Numbered from the stretch's first letter, positions 16,017-24,561 are shown. The stretch: 38,717 nucleotides of DNA from Bradyrhizobium sp. (GCF_030697065.1 NZ_JAUYQU010000300.1:1-38717), one strand, 5' to 3'. The notes: generated by a model from the letters alone, not told the origin. Translations and numbers: made by a program.

Positions 16017-16853
16017 TTACCGCCAGTGCAGCAGCCGCGTCTCCAGCAGATTGATGAGCTTGCCCACCGCCAGCCCGAACAGCGACAGCATCACGACGCC
16101 GGCCAGCAGCTGATCGGTCTGCATTAAGTTACCTGCCTGCAGCACGAAGGCGCCGATGCCGAATTCGGCGCCGATCATTTCGGCGCTCACCACCAGCAAC
16201 AGCGCGACCGAGGCGGTGATGCGGAAGCCGGCGAGAATCGAGGGCAGCGCGCCCGGCCAGATCACCCGGCGCACGATCGAGGCGAACGGCACCCCGAAAC
16301 TCTGCGCCATCCGGATCAGATTGCGCGGCACGGCGTCGACGCCGGAATAGACCGATATCGCGGTGGAGAAGAACACCCCGAGCGCGATGGTGGCGATTTT
16401 CGGTTCCTCGCCGATCCCGAGCCACAGGATCAACAGCGGCAGCAGCGCGATTTTCGGGATCGGGAACAGCGCCGAGATGAAGGTGATGCCGACGCCGCGC
16501 GCGAGGCTCGAGAGCCCGATCGCGAAGCCGACGACCAAGCCGGCCATGGTGCCGAGGATCCAGCCCGCGCCGATCCGTACCACCGACGCCGACACGTGAT
16601 TCCACAGCGCGCCCGACAGTGCGAGCTTCCAGATCGCCAGCGCGATTGCCGACGGTGGCGGCAGGAACAACGGATTGACCCAGCCGGCGCTGCCGGCCAG
16701 CTGCCACAGCCCCAGTACCAGCACCAATGCGATCCAGCCGGAATAGCGGCCGGCCCTCGGCGCAAACCCCGCGCCGCGAAACGCGACCGGCCGCGCTTCG
16801 GCTTCCGTATCGGCCGGCGGTGACGCCGCTGGATCGCCGGCGCGGTCAAGCAT
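16017..16853 (-). CDS. ABC transporter permease, SsuC/TauC family
   Basis: This 278-residue protein has about six membrane segments after a polar 35-residue N-terminus (for example WIALVLVLGLWQLAGSAGW and GVGITFISALFPIPKIALLPLLILWLG). The cytoplasmic coupling loop reads MAQSFGVPFASIVRRVIWPGALPSILAGFRI, an EAA-type motif of the nitrate/sulfonate/taurine permease family. It overlaps the ATPase gene by 8 bases. It would form the channel of an importer with the ATPase and the binding protein encoded behind it. The substrate is unknown; an aromatic or sulfonated acid would suit the neighbourhood. Confidence 0.93.
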   Translation of the reverse strand: MLDRAGDPAASPPADTEAEARPVAFRGAGFAPRAGRYSGWIALVLVLGLWQLAGSAGWVNPLFLPPPSAIALAIWKLALSGALWNHVSASVVRIGAGWILGTMAGLVVGFAIGLSSLARGVGITFISALFPIPKIALLPLLILWLGIGEEPKIATIALGVFFSTAISVYSGVDAVPRNLIRMAQSFGVPFASIVRRVIWPGALPSILAGFRITASVALLLVVSAEMIGAEFGIGAFVLQAGNLMQTDQLLAGVVMLSLFGLAVGKLINLLETRLLHWR

Positions 16854-17631
16854 GCTGGACCTCGCGCTCGGCTTCGGCCGCCTGCTCGCGGATCAGCGAC
16901 CACAACTCGCTCTGCAGCGCCAGCAGCCGTTCACGGGCATGGATGTTGCCGCGCTCGCTGCGGGTCAGGGGAATGGTAACGACCTCGCGGATGCGGCCGG
17001 GCCGCCGCGACAGCACCACGATGCGGTCCGCGATCCGTACCGCTTCTTCGAGATTGTGCGTGACGTAGACCGCGCCCATCGATCCGTCGGCGAGCAATCC
17101 GACAAAATCCTCCATCAGCAGTTCGCGGGTCTGCGAATCCAGCGCCGACAGCGGCTCGTCCATCAGCAGGATCGCCGGCCGAACCGCCAGCGCCCGCGCA
17201 ATGCCGACGCGCTGCCGCATGCCGCCCGAGAGTTGCCTGGGATACGCCGCGCGGAAATCCGACAGGCTGGTACGGCGCAGCGCGTCATCCACCACGGCAC
17301 GGCGTTCGCATGGTGTCAGCGCACAGTGCAGCAGCGGAAATTCGACGTTCTCCGCGACCGTGCACCACGGCAGCAGCGCAAAATCCTGGAACACGAAGGT
17401 CAGCGGGTTGCGGCTGTCCGGCGCCGGCGCGCCGCGCGACTCCGCCCTCCCCGCGCTCGGCTGCAAAAGCCCGCCCAGAATCGACAGCAGCGTACTCTTG
17501 CCGCAGCCGGAAGGGCCGACGATCGCCACCACTTCGCCCGAGCGCACCGTGAACGAGACGTCGTCGAGCACCTCGAGCGCGCCGAAGCGGTGGCTGATAT
17601 GGTCGGCGATCAGGTCCATCTGGGATACCAA
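16846..17631 (-). CDS. ABC transporter ATP-binding protein, SsuB/TauB family
   Basis: This 261-residue ATPase has Walker A GPSGCGKST (39-47), Q-loop VFQDFALLPW, signature LSGGMRQRVGIARAL, Walker B AILLMDEPLSALD and the switch His in VYVTHNLEEA. The start chosen is TTG 17631, because GGAG lies 5 bases before it; ATG 17619 would put that site 17 bases away. The linker after Walker A is Arg/Ser/Ala-rich (AGRAESRGAPAPDSRN). The gene lies between the binding protein and the permease, all on the minus strand, separated from the former by a palindromic repeat. Confidence 0.93.
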   Translation of the reverse strand: MVSQMDLIADHISHRFGALEVLDDVSFTVRSGEVVAIVGPSGCGKSTLLSILGGLLQPSAGRAESRGAPAPDSRNPLTFVFQDFALLPWCTVAENVEFPLLHCALTPCERRAVVDDALRRTSLSDFRAAYPRQLSGGMRQRVGIARALAVRPAILLMDEPLSALDSQTRELLMEDFVGLLADGSMGAVYVTHNLEEAVRIADRIVVLSRRPGRIREVVTIPLTRSERGNIHARERLLALQSELWSLIREQAAEAEREVQHA

Positions 17632-17639
17632 TTACACTC

Positions 17640-17721
17640 CGTCATTCCGGGGCACGCGCCAGCGTGAACCCGGAATCTCGAGATTCCGGGTCTGGTGCTG
17701 ACGCACCATCCCGGAATGACG
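17640..17721. repeat. Palindromic intergenic repeat (GTCATTCCGGGG family), copy 2
   Basis: Outer arms CGTCATTCCGGG (17640-17651) and CCCGGAATGACG (17710-17721) are perfect inverted copies. The inner palindrome CCCGGAATCTCGAGATTCCG matches copy 1. Unlike most copies, this one separates two genes of the same direction, the ABC binding protein and ATPase, and may reduce read-through between them. Confidence 0.9.
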
Positions 17722-17740
17722 GATACGACTGGCATCATGA

Positions 17741-18745
17741 TCAATCCGCCTTGACGAATTCCTTTGCCAGGATCGCATCGACGCCGAATCCCTTGTCGAC
17801 GAACCCATGCTCCTGCATCCATGCGATCTGGTTGGCGACGTTGCTGACGTCGAGTTTGCCGTCGGGATCGATATAGGCGCAGTTGCCGACCACCTGCTCG
17901 ACCGGCAGGTTGGTGTATCTGGCGATGATTTCGAGCAGCGGCCTGGTCCTGTCGTTGATATCAGCCTTGCCGTCCTTGACCGAAGCCAGGATTACATCGT
18001 GATAGTCGCGGTCGGCGCGGGCCAGTGCCGTCGAGAGCCTGGTGACCAACGTCTTGTTGCCGAGCGCCTTCGGCGAAGCGAATACGGCGCCGAGCTGCCA
18101 TGGCGTCTCGTCGCCGACCCAGCCCAGCAATTTGGCGCCGCCATCGTCGATCAGCTTGCGCGCGGTCGAGACCGGCAGCAGCGCGGCGTCGACGGTCTCG
18201 CCCTTGAGCGCGGCGGCCGCATTCGACAGCGACTGCATCGGCAGCACCCTGATTTCGGCGAGCTTGAAACCGTATTTGTCGGCCAATAGCCCCAGCGAAT
18301 AGTGGAAGCTGGAACCGGTCTGCGTTACCGCGATGCGCTTGCCCGCGAGATCCTTCGGCGTCTTCAGGCCACTCGCATGGGCGTTGTTGCTGGCGAAATA
18401 GCCGATCAGGGGATAGCCGGCCTTCTCGCGGCTCATGCCGCCGATCACCTTCAGCGCGCCCTTGCCGGCGAGATTATAAAGCCCGGCGGTAAAGGCCGTG
18501 ACACCGAAATCGACATCGCCCGAAGCGGTCGCCACCGCGATCGGCTGCGCCGCATCGAAGAATTTCAGCTCGATCTCGAGCCCGGCCTGTTTGAAATAAC
18601 CCTTGTCCTGGGCAATGAATACCGGCGCCGACGACGACAGCCGGAGCACGCCGACCCGGGCTTTCAACGGCTCGTCGGCTTGCGCGATTCCGGCCGCCGC
18701 CCAAGCCATCAGGGCCGCCGATGCGAACCGCACAAATCCGATCAT
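17741..18745 (-). CDS. ABC transporter substrate-binding protein, NMT1/SsuA-like
   Basis: The start is ATG 18745 with GGAGG 7 bases before it; a frame open to 18793 lacks such a site. The 334-residue product has a signal peptide ending near GIAQADE. A periplasmic binding fold follows: RVGVLRLSSSAPVFIAQDKGYFKQAGLEIELKF, then the repeated element DLAGKRIAVTQTGSSFHY, of the NMT1/SsuA/TauA family. It captures an organic acid or thiamine-precursor-like ligand in the periplasm for the permease/ATPase pair. The pocket cannot be read from sequence alone. Confidence 0.92.
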   Translation of the reverse strand: MIGFVRFASAALMAWAAAGIAQADEPLKARVGVLRLSSSAPVFIAQDKGYFKQAGLEIELKFFDAAQPIAVATASGDVDFGVTAFTAGLYNLAGKGALKVIGGMSREKAGYPLIGYFASNNAHASGLKTPKDLAGKRIAVTQTGSSFHYSLGLLADKYGFKLAEIRVLPMQSLSNAAAALKGETVDAALLPVSTARKLIDDGGAKLLGWVGDETPWQLGAVFASPKALGNKTLVTRLSTALARADRDYHDVILASVKDGKADINDRTRPLLEIIARYTNLPVEQVVGNCAYIDPDGKLDVSNVANQIAWMQEHGFVDKGFGVDAILAKEFVKAD

Positions 18746-18938
18746 TCCGTGTCCTCCGACTGTCTCATTCCAGAGTCCCCGCTCTTTGCGCACGAGTTGC
18801 TGCGGAATGGCGGGCGATCATGCCCCGGGTGGTGGAAATTAGCCATCACGTCAAGGGCCACCTCATGGGTTGCGCGATGACACCCGCCTGTGGAAACTGG
18901 CGTCCACACGATCGATTCCTCCAGCAGGACGTCCTCTC

Positions 18939-19910
18939 ATGCGCATCTGTATCTTCGGCGCGGGCGCCGTCGGCAGCCATTTTGCGGTGCGGCTGGCGCT
19001 GGCAGGTCATGAGGTTTCCTGCGTGATGCGCGGACCGCATCTGGACGCGGTCAAGACCAAGGACCTGACGCTTCGGATCGCGGGCGCCGGGTTCACGGCA
19101 CACGTCAAGGCGTCCGATGACCCGGCGGAGCTGGGGCCGCAGGATGTCGTGATCTCGACGCTGAAGGCGAACTCGCTCGGCAGCCTGGTCAGGGGCCTGC
19201 CGCCGCTGCTGCGCGACCACACCGCCGTGGTGTTTGCGCAAAACGGCATTCCCTGGTGGTACGATATCGGGATTGTCTCGGACACGCCGCCGCCCGACCT
19301 CGGCTTTCTCGATCCCGGCGGCGCGTTGCGATCGATGGTTCCCCGCGAGCGGATCATCGGCGGCGTGGTTTTTTCGTCGAACGAGGTGACGGCTCCCGGG
19401 ATCGTCGCCAACCTTTCGCCCGACCGAAACATGCTGCTGGTCGGTGAATGCGACGATCACGGCAGCGCGCGGATCGAGCGGCTGCGCGCCGATCTCAACG
19501 CGGCCTCGATCCAGTCGCCGCCGGTAGACAGCATTCGGGAGACGATCTGGACCAAGCTCCTGACCAACATGTCGATGTCGGTGCTGTGCCTGTTGACCGG
19601 GCAGACCGCGCGGGGCGTGCGGGACGAGCCGGACCTGCAGGACATCATCCCGCGTCTGCTCGACGAGGCCAACGCCGTCGCGCAAAGCTGTTTTCCGGGC
19701 GTCAAGCGCCTCACCCGCTCCGGTCCGGCGCCCGACCACAAGCCGTCGATCCTTCAGGACTACGAACTCGGCCGCGCCATGGAGATCGATGCGCTGGTGC
19801 GCGCCCCGGCCGCGTTCGCGCGCGCTGCGGGCTTGTCAACGCCGATGCTCGACTTCATGGCGGCGCTCGCGATACGGATGGCGCGGACGAAAGGGCTCTA
19901 TGGCGGATGA
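18939..19910 (+). CDS. Ketopantoate reductase family protein (PanE/ApbA-like)
   Basis: The start is ATG 18939; upstream codons in frame do not fit the family. This 323-residue protein begins MRICIFGAGAVGSHFAVRLA, the Rossmann start of 2-dehydropantoate 2-reductases. It has the family lysine in IWTKLLTNMSMS and a C-terminal helical domain with SILQDYELGRAMEIDAL. PanE reduces ketopantoate with NADPH, but many family members act on other 2-keto acids. It is followed 38 bases later by an SDR gene in the same direction, so a catabolic dehydrogenase pair is likelier than pantothenate synthesis. A second family member is encoded at 31062-32075. Confidence 0.88.
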   Translation: MRICIFGAGAVGSHFAVRLALAGHEVSCVMRGPHLDAVKTKDLTLRIAGAGFTAHVKASDDPAELGPQDVVISTLKANSLGSLVRGLPPLLRDHTAVVFAQNGIPWWYDIGIVSDTPPPDLGFLDPGGALRSMVPRERIIGGVVFSSNEVTAPGIVANLSPDRNMLLVGECDDHGSARIERLRADLNAASIQSPPVDSIRETIWTKLLTNMSMSVLCLLTGQTARGVRDEPDLQDIIPRLLDEANAVAQSCFPGVKRLTRSGPAPDHKPSILQDYELGRAMEIDALVRAPAAFARAAGLSTPMLDFMAALAIRMARTKGLYGG

Positions 19911-19948
19911 GCGGGCAAGTCAGAGTCATTGAAAAACGGGAAGCGAAC

Positions 19949-20719
19949 ATGAACGTCAAAGACAAGGTCTGCGTCGTCACCGGAGCCGCCAGCGGCATCG
20001 GCGAGGCGGTTGCGCGCGCTTACGCGGCGGCCGGCGCGCGCGGGGTAGTGGTCGCCGATCTCAGGACATCGCGCGACCGGCTGGCAAAGGTCGCCGGCGA
20101 GATCGACGGCATCGCCGTGACCTGCGACGTCGGACAGGAAGAGGACATCAAGGCGCTGATCGCGGCGGCCGGGGACAAATTCGGGCCGGTCGACGTGTTC
20201 TTCTCCAATGCCGGGCTGTCGCGCAAGGGCCAGGAAAGCGCCGATGACGCCGACTGGGACGTCAGCTGGCGGGTCCATGTCATGAGCCACGTGTTCGCGG
20301 CGCGCGCGCTGGTGCCGGGCATGCTGGCGCGCGGCTCCGGCTATCTGCTCAACACCGCCTCAGCCGCGGGCCTGCTGGCGTCGCTGAACTCGATGCCTTA
20401 CGGCGTCACCAAACATGCCGCGGTGGCGCTGGCCGAGCACCTTGCCATTCAGTATGGCGACCGCGGCATCCGGGTCTCCGTGCTGTGTCCGCAGTCGGTA
20501 CAGACCGGGATGACGACGCCCGGCCCCAGTGCGGCGCGGGTCGACGGCGTGCTGCAGGCACCGGAGGTGGCGCGCATGGTGCTGGAGGCGATGGAAGCCG
20601 AACGCTTCCTGATCCTGTCGCACCCGCAGGTGCATGATTACATGCAGCGCAAGGCGGCCAACACCGAGCGCTGGCTGACCGGAATGCGGCGGCTGCGCGA
20701 CCGGATTTACGGGGGCTAG
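19949..20719 (+). CDS. Short-chain dehydrogenase/reductase (SDR)
   Basis: This 256-residue SDR starts at ATG 19949 behind CGGGAAG. It has the cofactor loop TGAASGIGEAVA (10-21), ADLRTS after beta-2 (pointing to NAD), the SNAG motif, active-site Ser in NTASAAG, and the Tyr/Lys pair in YGVTKHA. It probably oxidises or reduces a hydroxy or keto group on a small acid or alcohol. Gene order suggests co-transcription with the ketopantoate-reductase-like gene. The substrate is unknown. Confidence 0.9.
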   Translation: MNVKDKVCVVTGAASGIGEAVARAYAAAGARGVVVADLRTSRDRLAKVAGEIDGIAVTCDVGQEEDIKALIAAAGDKFGPVDVFFSNAGLSRKGQESADDADWDVSWRVHVMSHVFAARALVPGMLARGSGYLLNTASAAGLLASLNSMPYGVTKHAAVALAEHLAIQYGDRGIRVSVLCPQSVQTGMTTPGPSAARVDGVLQAPEVARMVLEAMEAERFLILSHPQVHDYMQRKAANTERWLTGMRRLRDRIYGG

Positions 20720-20725
20720 TGATCT

Positions 20726-20805
20726 GTCATTCCGGGGCGATGCGAAGCATCGAACCCGGAATCTCGAGATTCCGGATATGGTCCTTCGGACCATTCCGGA
20801 ATGAC
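20726..20805. repeat. Palindromic intergenic repeat (GTCATTCCGGGG family), copy 3
   Basis: Arms GTCATTCCGG (20726-20735) and CCGGAATGAC (20796-20805) enclose CGATGCGAAGCATCG and the CCGGAATCTCGAGATTCCGG palindrome. It fills the 90-base gap between the convergent SDR and racemase genes. Confidence 0.9.
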
Positions 20806-20809
20806 GGCG

Positions 20810-21535
20810 CTACTTCGGCGCGAAGGGCTTGAGCAAGCCTGAATATTCCTTCGCCGCCGGCGAGGCATAGCAGCCGCGCCGCGATGTCGTGAGTTTCAGG
20901 CCGATCAGGGCCTCGGCCTGCTTGACCGCCGCCGCGACGCCGTCGATCACGGGAACGTCGAATTTCCGCGACAGCGCGGCCGCGAGATCAGCCATCCCGG
21001 CGCAACCGAGCACGATCGCCTCCGCGCCCTGCTCCAGCGCCAGCGCGATTTCGGCCTCGAGCCTGGCCGCCGCGCCCGAGCCCGGCCTGTCGAGATCGAG
21101 CACCGCGACATTGCAGGCGCTCACGCGCGCGCGCTCGGCAAAGCCGTAGCGCCGCACCAGTTCTTCCAGCGGCACGATCGAGCGCGGCAGCGTGGTGACG
21201 ACGGCGATGCGTTTGGCCAGTTGCCCCGCGGTGACGAGCGCCGCCTCGCAGATCCCGACCACCGGGAAATGCACGGCCGACCGCGCGGCGTCCAGGCCGG
21301 TATCGTCGAAGCAGGCGATGATCGCGGCATCGGCGTCGGGGGCATTCATCAGCGCCTGAATCAGGCCGGGCACCGCAAAGGCTTCGTCATAAAAGCCCTC
21401 GATCGAGGCCGGCCCCATCGCCGACGTCACGGCCACGATCTCGGTGCCGGACGCGGCGACGTCGCGCGCCGCGGCGCCGATGGTTTCGGTCATCGAGGCT
21501 GTTGTATTCGGATTGACGATCAGGATTTTTGGCAT
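20810..21535 (-). CDS. Hydantoin racemase / aspartate-glutamate racemase family protein
   Basis: The start is ATG 21535, with TGGAG close before it; the frame runs on upstream to 21586 without family sequence. The 241-residue protein begins MPKILIVNPNTTASMTETIG, the usual start of hydantoin racemases. It has the two catalytic cysteines of the Asp/Glu racemase superfamily: one in IACFDDTGLDAAR and one in VLGCAGMADL. Family members racemise hydantoins or amino acids by two-base catalysis; some decarboxylate arylmalonates. No hydantoinase or carbamoylase lies nearby, so hydantoin use is not supported by context. Confidence 0.85.
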   Translation of the reverse strand: MPKILIVNPNTTASMTETIGAAARDVAASGTEIVAVTSAMGPASIEGFYDEAFAVPGLIQALMNAPDADAAIIACFDDTGLDAARSAVHFPVVGICEAALVTAGQLAKRIAVVTTLPRSIVPLEELVRRYGFAERARVSACNVAVLDLDRPGSGAAARLEAEIALALEQGAEAIVLGCAGMADLAAALSRKFDVPVIDGVAAAVKQAEALIGLKLTTSRRGCYASPAAKEYSGLLKPFAPK

Positions 21536-21562
21536 GTGCTCCAGCCCAACAAAAAAACATCG

Positions 21563-21596
21563 TAACCCGGATGATACGCAGCGCAATCCGGGGTAA
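21563..21596. repeat. Small inverted repeat (TAACCCGGAT...AATCCGGGGTAA)
   Basis: Imperfect arms TAACCCGGAT and AATCCGGGGTAA surround GATACGCAGCGC, between the divergent racemase and small secreted protein genes. It resembles other short mobile palindromes of alphaproteobacteria. Confidence 0.55.
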
Positions 21597-21622
21597 GGTC
21601 GAATCGGCGAGGACGGTCGACC

Positions 21623-21874
21623 TTGAAGCGCTTCTCATACACCATGCTCGGTCTCTTTCTCGGCGCGGCTCCCGCGCCGGCGGTGGAGCAATGCCGGTTC
21701 ATCCAGGCGAAGCCCGAACGCGAGGCCTGCTATCAGCGCCAGGAGAAAGAACTCGCCGCCAGACGCAAGCCCGAGCCCACCGCCGATACCAGGGCGATGG
21801 AATCGATGCGGCAAATGCGGCAGGAGGATGAGATCGTTTACAGGAGCCTGCGCGGCATCTGCCGGGGCTGCTGA
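21623..21874 (+). CDS. Small secreted four-cysteine protein, unknown function
   Basis: This 83-residue protein starts at TTG 21623, with GAGGA about 10 bases upstream. A signal peptide (SYTMLGLFLGAAPAPAVE) precedes a highly charged mature part with Cys24, Cys36, Cys80 and Cys83. The last two form a C-terminal CRGC. The middle (about 37-70) is Glu/Arg/Gln-rich and probably helical. Spacing differs from the Cys-repeat proteins at 7564-9140. I do not recognise a family. It ends 6 bases from the convergent enoyl-CoA hydratase gene. Confidence 0.65.
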   Translation: MKRFSYTMLGLFLGAAPAPAVEQCRFIQAKPEREACYQRQEKELAARRKPEPTADTRAMESMRQMRQEDEIVYRSLRGICRGC

Positions 21875-21880
21875 GCGGCG

Positions 21881-22684
21881 CTATTTCCCGACCCCGCCCC
21901 AGTTGCCCGCGCGTTTCTCCGCGAACGAGGCCAGCCCTTCCGATGCTTCCGCGGTGCGGCGACGCGCCGAGTGCATCCGGACCAGCCGCGCGTAGGCCTC
22001 GTCGTCGACACGCATGCCCCCGAACGAGCTTTCCAGCGCCAGCGCCTTGGTTTCGGCCATGGCCTGCGGGCCGTTGGCCAGCAACTGCTCCACGACTTTC
22101 GCGCCGGCACTTTCCAGATCGGCGAGCGGCACCACTTCGTGCACGAGACCGATGCGGCGCGCGTCGTCGGCGCCGAAGCGCTCGCCGGTCAGAGCATAGC
22201 GGCGGACCTGGCGGACGCCGATGGCATCGCACAATTGCGGAATGATGATCGCGGCGGTCAGGCCCCAGCGCACTTCGGTGATCGAGAACAGCGCATTGTC
22301 GGCGGCGATCACCACATCGCAGGCCGATATCACGCCGGTGCCGCCGCCGAAACAGCCGCCCTGCACCAGCGCCACGGTCGGGATCGGCAACAGGTTCAGC
22401 CGCTGCACGGCCTCGAACGTGGCCTGCGACACCGCATCGTTCTCTGCAGCCGATTTCGGCCGCACGCCGTTGATCCATTTCAGGTCGGCGCCAGCCTGAA
22501 AATGCTTGCCATTACCCTTCAGCACCACGACGCGCAGCGAAGGCTGCCTGCCGAGTTCGTCCATCGCCGCCAGCACGCCGTTGATCAGGCCGGCATCATA
22601 GGCGTTGTTGACCTCCGGGCGATTCAACGTGACGGTGGCGACGCCGCGCTCGTCGAGATCCCACAGGACCGGGTTGGCAGGCAT
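21881..22684 (-). CDS. Enoyl-CoA hydratase/isomerase family protein
   Basis: This 267-residue crotonase has the first oxyanion loop HFQAGADLKWING and the second QGGCFGGGTGVISACDVV. One catalytic Glu is visible in ALFSITEVRWGLTAA; the second canonical Glu position reads Arg (VRRYALTG). The GADLKW stretch and the single Glu recall methylglutaconyl-CoA hydratases (leucine breakdown), but there are no leucine genes here. It would hydrate or isomerise an enoyl-CoA in the cytosol. AAGGGAAG precedes the ATG. It appears monocistronic. Confidence 0.88.
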   Translation of the reverse strand: MPANPVLWDLDERGVATVTLNRPEVNNAYDAGLINGVLAAMDELGRQPSLRVVVLKGNGKHFQAGADLKWINGVRPKSAAENDAVSQATFEAVQRLNLLPIPTVALVQGGCFGGGTGVISACDVVIAADNALFSITEVRWGLTAAIIIPQLCDAIGVRQVRRYALTGERFGADDARRIGLVHEVVPLADLESAGAKVVEQLLANGPQAMAETKALALESSFGGMRVDDEAYARLVRMHSARRRTAEASEGLASFAEKRAGNWGGVGK

Positions 22685-22878
22685 GGACGCTTCCCTTCAA
22701 TGGATGTTTGCGATCGTTGTGACGGGCAGTATGTCGGGATCGCCGGCAGCGCCAGATCATTTCGCCCGGATGCCCGCGATATTGCCGAGCGAGCCCGCGA
22801 TGAATTCGTGCACGCCGATATCCGGAAAGCCGCAGCCCTGAAATAGCCGTCACGCTGGCCATGACGCGGGCGGCCCCT

Positions 22879-23199
22879 TTACTCCGCGGCGTCGAGGATG
22901 GTCTTGCCGAGCGTGTTGTCGACCACCACCGGCGTCTCGAAATAGCTGATCTCGGGCGCGGCGCCGTAGCGGTCGGCGATCATCTGGCGCCATTGCGCAT
23001 TATAGACGCGCTCGGCGGCCTCGCGGCTTTCCCACAGATAGCAGCCGCCGCCGGTCCGGCTTTCGGCATCGAACAGATAGTATTTCCTGATCAGGCCGGG
23101 GAGGCCCTGGTATTTCGGCGCCGAGCCCTGGAACAGCTCGGCGGCCTTGGAGGCATCGACATCTGCGGGCAGCTTGAACCGGACGAGGGCGGTGATCAT
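22879..23199 (-). CDS. YdhR-like dimeric alpha/beta-barrel protein (putative monooxygenase)
   Basis: ATG 23199 has GGAGG 8 bases upstream and is preferred to an in-frame start at 23241. The 106-residue protein begins MITALVRFKLPADVD and has LPGLIRKYYLFDAESRTGGG followed by CYLWESREAAERVYN. This is the pattern of YdhR-type and related ferredoxin-like barrel proteins. Members are called monooxygenases by structural likeness to quinone-forming enzymes, but activity is rarely shown. It lies alone between an enoyl-CoA hydratase and a rhodanese gene. Confidence 0.78.
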   Translation of the reverse strand: MITALVRFKLPADVDASKAAELFQGSAPKYQGLPGLIRKYYLFDAESRTGGGCYLWESREAAERVYNAQWRQMIADRYGAAPEISYFETPVVVDNTLGKTILDAAE

Positions 23200-23307
23200 C
23201 GGGGGATCCTCCATGGTACCTGGCGGAATTCTTCTCCGCATTTTCGGGCAGGATGCGGCATTTCGGCGATGACGGCAAGGATGTGCATCAGCGCGCCCGA
23301 AGTTCGC

Positions 23308-23652
23308 TCATCGCTCCACCGGGCCCTTGCGCGCCCGCCATCCCGTCATGCCGGCCGGGTAATGGTGCGCGTCCTGCCTGCCGGCGGCGATCATTCGCTT
23401 CATCGCCGCTGCCGAACGGCTCCCGGCCTGACAGATCAGCACGACGCGCTCGCCGCGCGGCACGCGGGCCGGATCGAATTGCGAGAGTGGATGGTTGGCC
23501 GCGCCGGGAATATGCCCACCGGCAAACTCGTGCGCCTCACGCACGTCCACGACGATGCACGCTCCGCTTCGGTGCGCCTGCAAGAGTTCCTCATGCGCAA
23601 TGGCCGGAGCGCTGGAGGTCGCCATGAACTTGCTCAGGAACCGAGACAGCAT
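23308..23652 (-). CDS. Rhodanese-like sulfurtransferase, single domain
   Basis: This 114-residue protein has AGGAAAGG 8 bases before ATG 23652. It is one rhodanese domain with VVDVREAHEFAGGHIPGAANHPL and the active-site loop CQAGSRS, Cys74 being the sulfur carrier. Single-domain rhodaneses transfer sulfane sulfur from persulfides. There is no membrane segment or signal peptide, so it acts in the cytosol. An AT-rich inverted repeat about 75 bases upstream (23726-23749) looks like an operator. Sulfide- or persulfide-responsive control is a guess from similar gene settings. Confidence 0.9.
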   Translation of the reverse strand: MLSRFLSKFMATSSAPAIAHEELLQAHRSGACIVVDVREAHEFAGGHIPGAANHPLSQFDPARVPRGERVVLICQAGSRSAAAMKRMIAAGRQDAHHYPAGMTGWRARKGPVER

Positions 23653-23725
23653 CTAACGAGCCTTTCCTTGTCAACGATCCGACCGCCGTTTTTAGCGGTT
23701 TCAAACCGCATCGGGGTTGCGTTAG

Positions 23726-23749
23726 ATATATTCATGTTCTCTAATATAT
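23726..23749. promoter_or_regulatory. AT-rich inverted repeat upstream of the rhodanese gene, possible operator
   Basis: Perfect 7-base arms ATATATT (23726-23732) and AATATAT (23743-23749) are separated by 10 bases, in a strikingly AT-rich patch of an otherwise GC-rich window. The site lies upstream of the minus-strand rhodanese start. ArsR-type sulfur regulators (BigR/SqrR) bind AT-rich palindromes near such genes, but no regulator gene is present here. Confidence 0.45.
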
Positions 23750-23788
23750 GCAAATAAAAGAGTCTGGAGCGCAGCGGTGGATCGCGTT

Positions 23789-24487
23789 TCAGGATACCGC
23801 CTTTCCTGCCTCGATCGTCTCGATCCAGCCCGCGAATGCGTCGAGGATTTCGCGCAGGACCTCGCGGTCGTTACGGCCCGAACGCGCGGGAACGTGGAAG
23901 GAGTGATCGGCGTCCTTCACCAGATGGAGCGTCGCCATTCGCCCGAGGCGCTCGACCACGGGCTCGAGCAGCGCCAGTTCCGCAAGCTTGTCATTGCTGC
24001 CCTGCAGGAACAGCATCGGGATCCCGATATCGGCGAGGTGTTTGGCGCGTTCGTCGGACGGCTTGCCCGCCGGGTGCAGGGGAAAGCCGAAAAACGCCAA
24101 TCCCTCGACATTCACCAGGGGCGAAAGCGCCTGCGCCTGCGAGGTCATGCGGCCGCCGAAGGAGCGGCCACCCGCGATCAGGGGCAATCCCGCGCAGCAT
24201 CGCCCGGCTTCGGCCACCGCCGCGCGCACCGCGGCGTGCGCCACGGCCGGCGGATCGGGCCGCTTGCCACCCTTCTCCATATAGGGAAACTGATAGCGCA
24301 GCGTAGCCACGCCGCGTTCGGCGAGCCCGCGAGCGGCGGCCTCCATGGCGGCGTGTGTCATCCCGGCCCCCGCCCCATGGGCGAAGACAAAACACGCGCG
24401 CGCATCGGCGGGTCGGATCAGCAGCGCCGAGACCGCCCCCGCATTGCCGACCGCGATCTGAAGCTGCTGCGGACTGCCGACGTTCAT
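23789..24487 (-). CDS. Alpha/beta hydrolase, KANL3/Tex30-like predicted hydrolase
   Basis: The start is ATG 24487; the frame is open further upstream, but that part is low-complexity shadow of the neighbouring gene. The 232-residue protein has FVFAHGAGAGMTH (oxyanion HG), the nucleophile elbow GGRSFGGRM (Ser), the acid in LQGSNDKLAE (Asp) and the His in DADHSFHV. This is the compact dienelactone-hydrolase-like group found with KANL3/Tex30 proteins. It lacks a signal peptide and probably cleaves an ester or acyl bond in the cytosol. The substrate is unknown. Confidence 0.85.
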   Translation of the reverse strand: MNVGSPQQLQIAVGNAGAVSALLIRPADARACFVFAHGAGAGMTHAAMEAAARGLAERGVATLRYQFPYMEKGGKRPDPPAVAHAAVRAAVAEAGRCCAGLPLIAGGRSFGGRMTSQAQALSPLVNVEGLAFFGFPLHPAGKPSDERAKHLADIGIPMLFLQGSNDKLAELALLEPVVERLGRMATLHLVKDADHSFHVPARSGRNDREVLREILDAFAGWIETIEAGKAVS

Positions 24488-24561
24488 GGTCCCACCGAAT
24501 TGGCCCGTGATATATGACGCCTGTCGACTTTGCCAGTCGGCGTTCACACGCACGCACGAAA

